Source: Gigaspora rosea (taxonomy: Eukaryota > Glomeromycota > Glomeromycetes > Diversisporales > Gigasporaceae). Taken from it: a DNA stretch of 64,000 nt. A program made the position numbers and the translations under genes. A model generated the notes under the pieces. It saw only the letters and a program-made list of their open reading frames with translations. It did no database searches and was not told the DNA's origin. Of the stretch, positions 56,330 to 64,000 are shown one piece after another; position 1 is the first letter of the stretch, and every line of letters starts with the position of its first letter. Location: NCBI GenBank assembly GCA_003550325.1, contig QKWP01001662.1:32352-96351 (forward strand). The letters are read 5' to 3'.

Positions 56330-57420
56330 TATATTATATTTTAAATATTATATATATTATATATTATTATAAAAAAAATGACAAAAAAAATAAATACAAA
56401 AAAAACGAAACCAAAAAAAATTAAAAAAATGAAAACAAAAAAAAATAAACTATTATATCCTTTATATTCGCTCATTTTTGCTTATATTTGCTTATATTCG
56501 TTTATATTTGCTACTTCTTGCAAAGTGCCAGAAAGTTAGATTGTTTTTTTGCAAAGTTCTAAAAGAAGTAAGAATAAATAAAATAAAAAAAAAAGTAAAA
56601 AAAAAACAAACAAAAAACAAAACCGAAAAAATAACAAAAAAAAACAAAAACGAAAAAAAATAAACTATTATATTTCGTTCATATTTGCCTATATTCTATT
56701 ATATTCGTTCATATTCGTAACAGCTTGCAAGTACTAGAGATGTTAGAATTGGTGTTCTTGTAAAGTGTTGGAAAGTCAAGTTGTTTTCTTGCAAAGTTTC
56801 GAAAGAAGTAAAGGATAAATAAAATAAAATAAAGTTAAAAAAATAAGTAAAAAAAAAGAAAACAAACAAAAAACAAAAATGTAAGCAAACTAAATAAAAA
56901 AATAAACAAAGCCCCAAATCTCAATTTCGAGTTCGTGTTTTTGCAATTTAGAAATCGTCGAAGGTTTTCGCAATGTGCTGGAATAAAATAAATTAATAAA
57001 AATAAAAAAAAACAAAAACAAAAAACATAAAACAAAAAAAAATAAACAAAACTTTGCAAAAATTGCAATAACTAGCGAAAACTTGCGAAAATTTGCGAAA
57101 ACTTGCATTCTTGAACTTTCGAAATTGCTAGAGAAAGTAGTTGTGTGTTCTTGCAAAGTGTCGAAAGGCTGAGTTGGCTTGTGCTAAGTACTGAAAAGTT
57201 ACTGGATTTCTTGCAAGTGCTAGTGGTAAAGTGTAGAAATAAAATAAAAAAATTAAAAAATAAAGAAAAAAATCTAAATAAAAAAACAAAACGAAACTAA
57301 ATGAAACAAAACGAAACTAAACGAAACTAAATGAAACCAAAAAAAAAACAAAAAGAAAACAAAGAAACAATGTAAAATTGATAGAAGATCTAAATTGTAA
57401 ACAAAAAAAATAAACAAAGA
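56330..57420. repeat. Purine-rich satellite, about 200-bp unit
   Basis: Units combine CTTGCAAAGTGYYRGAAAG, a TTCTTGCAAAGT motif, AAGAAGTAAGAATAAATAAA and long A-rich runs with AACAAAAAC. About four to five irregular units. The Phe-rich frames on the minus strand are A-run translations. Confidence 0.7.
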
Positions 57421-57427
57421 TAGTAAC

Positions 57428-57590
57428 GTGGTTAAAACACTGTGTAATCGCTAAAGATCTGTTAATCGTTATATATATCGTTGTGGTCAAAACACTGTGT
57501 AATCATTAAAGATCTGTTAATCGTTATATATCGTTGTGGTCAAAACACTGTGTAATCGTTAAAGATCTGTTAATTGTTATATATTGGTTT
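57428..57590. repeat. Three-copy tandem repeat, about 59-bp unit
   Basis: GTGGTCAAAACACTGTGTAA, CGTTAAAGATCTGTTAATCG and TTATATATCGTT repeat three times with few differences. Confidence 0.85.
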
Positions 57591-58058
57591 AAATAATTCT
57601 AATTATAATCGATTTGTAGATATATAACAATTTAATATAGAAAATGATATATATCGATTTTTAGCCAGTTAATCGATAGATATCGTTATTTTTTAATCAA
57701 TATAAAACGATTAACTGCTATATATCGATCAATATCTATATATAAAATTTCCTGATGTATGATGAATTATAGCAAAAATTGCCATAACAGATAACTTATT
57801 ATAGTTACGGAAGTAATAACAATCTGCCTGCATCTCTACACAAAAAAACAAAAGAATATGGGCACGATGTAAGCTTATTATACATAACTATGAAGTAATA
57901 CAAAATACAAGTATCTTACATTCATAAAACATATTAGAAACACGATTTTACCTATGGAACTTTCTAATCCTAACCCATACGAGCCCTAGCTAACCCTAAC
58001 CTTAAAAATGTATAATTTAATTTTGTAATGTAATTGGGTTTAAGCATTCTCTATTACC

Positions 58059-58397
58059 GATTATAGTCTTGGAATCATTATAACTGAAATATCAATGGGA
58101 AAAAAAGCTTTTGATAGAATCCTGTTTGATACTAATCTTCAATTTAAGATCATTAATGGAACAAGACCTGAATGTACTCATGCTCCAGAATTTTATGTTA
58201 GATTAGCTAATAGTTGCATGGATCACGATCCTGATAAACGACTAACTGCTATGATGATTGTTAATATAGTAGGTTATTGGTTTGGTGAAATGAATCAAGT
58301 TGGTAGCGAAATTCAAAATCAAATCTTCGAAGCTGATAAAATTAAACCAAAACCGGTCGAACCAAAACATCCAATTATTATTATTCAAGTAAATTGA
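58059..58397 (+). pseudogene. Protein kinase C-lobe fragment
   Basis: In frame from 58059: DYSLGIIITEISMGKKAFDR matches kinase subdomain IX, then IINGTRPECTHAPEFYVRLA and the subdomain XI signature CMDHDPDKRLTAM. The tail YWFGEMNQVGSEIQNQIFEA and FEADKIKPKPVEPKHPIII follows the usual C-terminus of a large kinase family I recall from Rhizophagus. The N-lobe, catalytic loop and DFG motif are absent upstream, so this is a fragment. It could be the last exon of a gene whose upstream exons are lost. No stop within the fragment. Confidence 0.75.
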
Positions 58398-58539
58398 TAA
58401 ATACAAACCCAGATGATAGTAAATTGCAACATTTGACGATTGAATCATTCTATTGATCTAATTCGTAAATCTGCTATCACAATTTGGTAGCATTAATTCA
58501 TAATTTTAGATTATTACTATTTTAACTTTGGAGAACAAC

Positions 58540-58620
58540 TATAAACCTAACCCTAATCCTAACTTAATTATAACCAACCATAGATAATTATAAACCTAAC
58601 CCTACCTCTAACTAACAAGT
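58540..58620. repeat. Interstitial CCTAACCCTA motifs
   Basis: ATAAACCTAACCCTAATCC and ATAAACCTAACCCTACC repeat about 50 bases apart next to TAACTAACAAG. Short and degenerate. Confidence 0.5.
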
Positions 58621-58624
58621 CGTA

Positions 58625-59340
58625 CTTACGAAACCAACAAGCTAATACAAGAACATTACCAAACCCACCAAAATGATGAACTAACAAACAACACTGAAAT
58701 CGATACCACAAATCCTTAGAAAATAAATTCACCAAAACAAACCACCAGTAATGACATACTATGAACCACCGAAATCAAAAATACCAACCAACAAAGTGAC
58801 AGCAACTTCAAAGACGACTCCAATAATAACGATCAGATACCGAAAAAAAAGAATTAGTAACGTATATACGAAAACAACCAAATTAAACGAAACCCCAAGA
58901 GAAAATAAAAGCAACTTCACGAAACCCACCAAAACGATGAACTAATGAAAATCCAGAAATAACACCGAAATCAACAACGAATTCACCAAAGTGAAATGCC
59001 AGCAACGATGTTCCTTGAAGTCACCGAAATCGACACACCACACAAGCTCCAGTAAGAGTGGCTCTACAAGCAATGACCTCACAAATTACGACTCCACAAG
59101 CGACGACCTCACAAATTGCGCTCCATAAGCAACGATCTCACAAATTGCGAGACATCCTCACAAATTACGACTCCACAAGTGACAATCTCACAAATTACGA
59201 CTCCACAAGCAATGACCTCATAAATTACGACTCCACAAGATACGACCTCACAAATTACGACTCTACAAGTGACAACTTCAAGAATGTTGACTCCAATAGG
59301 AATACCTGAAATGTAGATACCTAAATAGAGTTGGTTAGTA
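58625..59340. repeat. Minisatellites (ACCAAACCCACCAAAAT; CTCACAAATTACGACTCCAC)
   Basis: Left part: loose repeats with CACCAAAACGATGAACTAA. Right part (59060-59280): about eight units of 30-34 bases, ACCTCACAAATTACGACTCC then ACAAGCGACG. The 83-codon frame from 59058 (LTNYDSTSDN repeated) is just the minisatellite translated. Confidence 0.8.
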
Positions 59341-60359
59341 AAATATACACGCGCTAGAGAGCAAACAGCATATTAACAGCAAAAAAAAAAGCAATGATCA
59401 TCTATGATAATTATTATTTATATATCGCACATGATCCGGGTGCAACAGTAATATTTATTCTATTAAATTATTTTATTAATTTTATTATTACTTCAATATG
59501 ATAAGGTTCGCATCACAGTGCTATAGCACTATAATGCTATAGCGCTACTACAATATTCCCAAATTAATTAATAAAAAATATTTAGTTTATATACTATAAA
59601 TTTATATTTGTAGCTTGATATTATAATATATACTTTCTCAAAAGATATATTTAAAATAACAATAATTAAACAAAATATTATTTATAAATATTTTTAATTT
59701 ACTATATTAATATGTGTTGTATTACTATTAATAAGACGACCTATATACTGGTATATAAATTTATATAACATGAAGGGTAACATAAAAAAGTAGCTATCTT
59801 TATATTTATTTGCAACAATAGGCCTAACTAAAGATTGATAGTATTAGTAATCTTCCTTATTATAAAGTATTTCGCTTATTAATTATAGTTGTCTTTATTG
59901 TTTTATAATTAAAAAACTTTAAATTTTTAATTTTCAGATCCAAAGATAATATTATAAGTCCAAATTCTTTAGAAAATTCTTAGTATTCTTGAAGAGTAAG
60001 GTAACTTGCAGTCTTAACTAAATCATATATTATAGTTCTTCTATAATAACAAAGACCTCTATTGACTAATAATAGAGATTATTATATAAGTTTATATTTT
60101 TTAATTTTGCTATTATCTTGTCTTTTTACTCATTCTTGTGATTCTTGTAATGGTTGGTAAAATTTACTAAATTTTTGTATATCAAATTCATTTTTGATAT
60201 CTAGTTTATTGGGATCTTTATTATTGATTAATTGCTTTGGCTAATAAATAAAATTAATAACTATATATTAAACTAAATTTGGTACAAGTAAATTAGCCAA
60301 AGTAACTACTAAAGTATAGATCATATTATAATAATGCATGATTATTAATAAATTGATTA
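59341..60359. other. Intergenic; probably decayed 3' part of hAT relic
   Basis: AT-rich. Minus-strand pieces such as EFDIQKFSKFYQPLQESQE near 60150-60200 may belong to the transposase C-terminus. A CTATAGCACTATAATGC palindromic run is at 59520-59545. Confidence 0.4.
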
Positions 60360-61720
60360 AATAATTATTCATTATTACAAAAAAACTGCATATTCAGTGG
60401 CCACTCTAACTAATTTTGAAAAAAAATTATTTATACCAAGAAAAATTTTTAATATGCCTAATAGGTCCAAATAATAATTCAGCATAATTCTCTTTAGTTT
60501 GTTTATAAGAAGATTCAAATTTCTTAATAAGCAACTACTTTGTTGGATAAATAAGGTTAAGTGTAGAATAGATTCAACCAAAAAATATATTGGTAGCATA
60601 ATAAAATGGTTTTCACAATAAAACAAGGCCATCTAACAGTTTCCATTCATTTTCAGTTAAGTTGATCAATTTTAGATATTTGCTATCAGGTTTGTTATAT
60701 TATTTTACTTCTGAAAGTAGCATTAAAGCAAGATAATTGATTACCTTTTATAACTCTCTAAGTTGAGTTCAAGCTAGATATAAAACGTTCTATCTTGTTG
60801 GCATATAATTAATAGTTTGGTAAAATGGTCGAATACCTACATCTTTCTTGTGCATTTTTGAGATATTTAAATGGTTTAGAACTTTTGAAAAAAAAAGAAT
60901 TAAAATTTTTGCCCTTTTAATTAGATTTGAGCTCTTTTAGTACACTCAATTGAAATGTATGAGCTGAACAAGATAATCACATAACATTATTTGTTAAAGG
61001 AACTGCCTTTTAACATTGGCTCCATTGTCAGTTGTAATACAAAAAATTCATTCTGTAAGCTCCTAGTCAGTGATAACTTTATTAATAAGTCTTCAATCGC
61101 TTCAGCTGAATATATGAGAAAAGTAACTGAATTATTAAAACATCTCTTTTAATTTAAAATTTGAATTGATCCATGTTGCTGTCACTCAGATATAACCTTA
61201 ATTAGTTCTTTGAACCTCATATATCTGTTATCAAATCGACAAATCTACTATCAATATTTATTATCCCAAATAGTTAATTATAATACCAATTGTAGGCTTT
61301 ATCAATCATTTTTTCACAGTCTGCTCACAAGAAATATGAAACCCAGCTCCCATATAATTTAATAGTCAACAAAAAGCTTGACTACATAAAATATGAAAAG
61401 GCTAACAATCCTCAATAATAAATTTGACTAGTTGTGCTTTCTTTTTTTGCCTTTGCTTACTGATAACATGCATAGCTTTGATGATCAGACTATTACTGCT
61501 TGCTTCTTCAGTATGGTTTTTTATCAACTTTATGCTTAGACCAAAAATTGCTAAGCATATTTCCTGTAGAAGAGTCATGTGCATACTTAATATTAATGTT
61601 TTTTCCTTTACAAATTTGACAAACATCAAAATCACCTTTTTGTATTGTCTCATCTTTAAAATATTCCCACTATGCTAGGATTATCACATTTTTTTGTTTT
61701 TTTGTTTTATGTGCAAGTGA
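60360..61720 (-). pseudogene. hAT transposase relic
   Basis: Read on the minus strand from about 61660: DFDVCQICKGKNINIKYAHD and STGNMLSNFWSKHKVDK resemble a BED-type zinc finger (C-x2-C, then H). Downstream, in shifting frames: DCEKMIDKAYNW, IINIDSRFVDLITDIW, EWIFCITTDNGANVKR (the ITTDNGAN catalytic block), then LTENEWKLLDGLVLL and KPFYYATNIFFGWIYSTLNL, which match the C-terminal region of hAT transposases. More than ten stops and several frameshifts are present. No ends were identified. The 83- and 84-codon frames over 61402-61678 are in the wrong frame or strand. Confidence 0.7.
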
Positions 61721-61790
61721 TTCATTAGATCTAGGTAGTTCTGCATCAATAGAACATATATCATTATAATCTTCTATATACTTGGATTAT

Positions 61791-62078
61791 GAGTGCTCAT
61801 TCTGTATATATAGTTTTGTAACATTTTTATTACTTAATTTTTTGCATGAAAATCTTACCTACTTATTCAAAACTGTAGTATACATTAAACTTTTATAATT
61901 ATTTAGTTCAACAAACAGCTTTTGTATTGAGTGCTCATTCTGTATATATGCTTAGAATTAGTCTTGTAACATTTTTAATACTTAATTTTTGCATGAAAAT
62001 CTTAACTATTTATTCAAAACTGTAGTATATGTTAAACCTTTATAATTATTTAGTTCAAACAAACAGCTTTTGTATTGA
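61791..62078. repeat. Two-copy direct repeat, about 140-bp unit
   Basis: GAGTGCTCATTCTGTATATA begins both copies (61791, 61929), and each ends with AAACAGCTTTTGTATTGA. The second copy has a short insertion. Local duplication beside the hAT relic. Confidence 0.85.
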
Positions 62079-62274
62079 TCACTGGCAGATGGTGACTAAA
62101 GTGTAACTATGATTATTACAATGTTCAGAGTATAACCCAGTTGATATTAGTAAGCGAATACTGTATATATCATGCAATTTTGACAAGCAAAGTTTTCCAA
62201 AAAAAAAAAAAAATTGCACCTAAAAAAGCAACTGCACAAAGAAAATTTCATTATTGAACTTGATTATTATCATT
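62079..62274. other. Intergenic, no gene seen
   Basis: AT-rich with an A run at 62198-62213. Confidence 0.5.
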
Positions 62275-62370
62275 AGGGATAGGTACGGTCAGGTCATGAC
62301 CGGTCAATGCTGTGACCGATATTGACCAGTCAGGGCGGTTTGACCGACCGGTCAAAATTATAACCGATGC
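62275..62370. repeat. TAGGGATAGG end with GACCGGTCA repeats
   Basis: TAGGGATAGGTACGGTCAGG followed by GACCGGTCAATGC, TGACCGATATTGACC and GACCGACCGGTC, a GC-richer block of short palindromes. The start resembles the ends of hAT-like elements here (TAGGGATG at 8953). No opposite end is visible. Confidence 0.5.
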
Positions 62371-62655
62371 CAAATTCTTAATATTCTGGCTAATAAATGA
62401 ATATTTATTGCTTGAAATTCATATCATTGTATCTGTATCATCTGATAAATAGAGAAATCAACCCGCCACTCAAAAATTTTCCAGATCATGTGACTTTGCA
62501 TGATTAATTGATATGATTCATTTTTAAATAAAACTTTTTTATTAATATAAATGATAAATATAACAATAATGAGTATATAAATTAATGTATACTGTATCAC
62601 ATGGTCTGAAAAATTTTCAGGTGGTGTTTAAACCCGGTTTAGAAATGCCTTGTTC

Positions 62656-62696
62656 ATAATTCCGGCCAAATTTGCAGATTATTTGGCCAGAATTAT
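62656..62696. other. 16-bp stem hairpin
   Basis: ATAATTCCGGCCAAAT and ATTTGGCCAGAATTAT pair with one mismatch around a 9-base loop. Related words (AATTCCGGACAAATGATCTG) recur just downstream at 62710. Confidence 0.75.
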
Positions 62697-63298
62697 AACA
62701 AAACAATTTAATTCCGGACAAATGATCTGCAATTTTAACAGAATTGTACAGAATATTATAAATAAGGTAGCTGGGCAATGTGGTCCTGTTCAGCAGTTCA
62801 GACATATGATATTAGGATATCAATGAAAAAAGTATGAATCGCTTAAAAGGACCTATATTGCACAGTTTTTACAGGAAAATACCACAAGCGCTATTATATT
62901 TTATTTAAAAATTTTTCCCAACCACCCAAATAAAAATGTAATAAAATATTTTTAGAAAAAATAAATTTACCATATGTAATATAAAAAAGACACTGTAACT
63001 TCATAGTCATAAGGAGCGTGAATCGATTTTTATTGACAACCAGTGTATCGTCACATTTTTATATATGAATGTTCCGATTGGTTAATCAGGGAAATCATTT
63101 GTCACATATAGATTTGGTTTTTACAGTGTATCAAACACCACAATGCAGTATGGTTTTGAGTTAGTTCGTATTGGAATTAAAAGTTGTAAAAAATTTTGTT
63201 ACAAAACTTACTGACTATTGTGGTGATTTACTGTAAAAAAAATTCCGTACAATACTTGATATCATGACACTCAATATTTGAGATTATAACAGATTATT

Positions 63299-63379
63299 AT
63301 TGCACGGGTCTTATGTGACAACCCGTGCTTTATTCATTTACTTATTGGCACGGGATTGTTACGTCAGACACCATGCAAT
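63299..63379. repeat. Foldback, about 30-bp arms (GCACGGG)
   Basis: ATTGCACGGGTCTTATGTGA with ACCCGTGC faces GCACGGGATTGTTACGTCAG ending CCATGCAAT; the arms are inverted copies with several mismatches. Confidence 0.75.
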
Positions 63380-63401
63380 AAGATAGTTATTATATGAGTA
63401 T

Positions 63402-63490
63402 GTGAAATAACCCATTACACACACGGGTTCATATTTAAATCCCGTGCCTTCGGCATGGAATATGAACCCGTGTGTAACTGGGTTATTCAC
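63402..63490. repeat. Long hairpin capped by TTCG
   Basis: GTGAAATAACCC, ACACACGGGTTCATATT and CCCGTGCC on the left pair with GGCATGG, AATATGAACCCGTGTGT and GGGTTATTCAC on the right. The four-base loop TTCG is at 63449-63452. As RNA this would be an extended stem with a stable tetraloop. Its CACGGG words link it to the foldback at 63299-63379. Confidence 0.8.
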
Positions 63491-63601
63491 TACAACCCAT
63501 ACAATTTATAGTACAGATGACCAAAATTGTATAATATGGGAAATTATAGCACGGTACCGGCATGATATCAATTAATATTTTTGCAAATAAGTATGGTGAG
63601 C

Positions 63602-63735
63602 AGATCAGTATAGTACACCCTGAATTTCTAAAATCTGCACTATACTGATCCGGTGTCATATATATCAGTGTTGCGTTAGAATTATAGCTATTCAGTATAG
63701 TACAGGTTTTAAAAATCAGCCTGTACTATATACAA
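63602..63735. repeat. Two related hairpins with CAGTATAGTACA stems
   Basis: GATCAGTATAGTAC (63602) pairs with GCACTATACTGATC (ending 63651), and TTCAGTATAGTACAGG (63691) pairs with CCTGTACTATATAC. The same stem word in both suggests one duplicated element. The remainder to 64000 is AT-rich without a visible gene. Confidence 0.65.
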
Positions 63736-64000
63736 TTCTGATCATTCATAATACTAACTTGCTGTAACTTCTCAATGTTTGATTTTACTATAAAAATTTT
63801 GGTTATCAATCGAAACGCAGTTTTGTAAGTTATATGGTTAAAATTGATTTGGTACTATCATAATTAAACAATTGTTAATAAATTTGAATTGTAATGACAT
63901 TCTTGATTGTAACTTGCTCATTGCTATATTAGTTTTAATATTTTGATCGCAAGTTGTATAATCAGTCAAAAGTATAATAACTTGATTATGTATGAACGTA

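Noticed and set aside
56478..57156. Lys-rich or Phe-rich frames
   Set aside because: They are translations of A-rich satellite runs.
53748..57755. A 4-kb TIR element bounded by ATATCGAT-rich ends
   Set aside because: The ends are only partly complementary and no target duplication is visible; kept as a low-confidence repeat only.
59058..59309. Repeat protein LTNYDSTSDN
   Set aside because: It is a direct translation of a 30-34 bp minisatellite without start context.

Overview
This window is a very AT-rich, transposon-crowded stretch of a eukaryotic nuclear genome. The gene families point to an arbuscular mycorrhizal fungus (Glomeromycotina, Rhizophagus-like). I recognise the F-box/LRR-like family, the FAR1-type N-terminal domains and the kinase tail from memory of that group, so the assignment is an inference. 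I see one gene that looks intact and spliced: a nine-exon amino-acid-transporter-like (AAAP type) membrane protein at 23142-25576, modelled at 581 residues. Everything else that codes is broken.

Left third (1-21012). After foldback elements and a long minisatellite, an F-box/LRR-like pseudogene starts at 7625. It is interrupted at 8952 and resumes at 20844, ending at 21012. The 11.9 kb between is a nested set of elements whose boundaries read directly from the sequence. A short hAT-like TIR element (8-bp duplication ATTTATTA) was invaded by a Helitron (9121-20587, 5' TC, 3' hairpin and CTAG). The Helitron was then hit by a hAT-like element (10381-12431, duplication ATCTGAAC), itself carrying another TIR element (10466-11784, duplication GTTAGTCC) with a foldback inside. 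A TA-type MITE (13626-14007) and a Mutator-like element (17618-20574, 9-bp duplication GCCCTGATG) also landed in the Helitron; the MULE separates the Helitron's terminal hairpin from its CTAG end.

Middle (21013-42943). A TIR element, the transporter gene, then degenerate tandem repeats, small MITEs, remnants of a coiled-coil gene, a MULE/FAR1 transposase relic (31864-32795), a truncated FAR1-domain relic (39810-40575) and a minisatellite array (41000-42010).

Right (42944-64000). Four copies of a roughly 1-kb tRNA-headed retroelement (42944, 44797 reversed, 50623, 54027), three with clear 14-17 bp target duplications and A-tails; one has a 281-bp hAT MITE inside it. A 3.5-kb hAT-like element (44429-47975) carries one of these copies and a 1.47-kb palindrome with almost no spacer. 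Two neighbouring foldback elements lie at 52302-53437. Further right are purine-rich satellites, a kinase C-lobe fragment (58059-58397), a hAT transposase relic on the minus strand (60360-61720) and a cluster of strong DNA/RNA hairpins (62656-63735).

Two single-N positions (44995, 54518) are each flanked by a direct duplication of 79 and 105 bases and look like assembly joins. No CRISPR arrays, rRNA genes, functional tRNA genes or LTR retroelements were seen.
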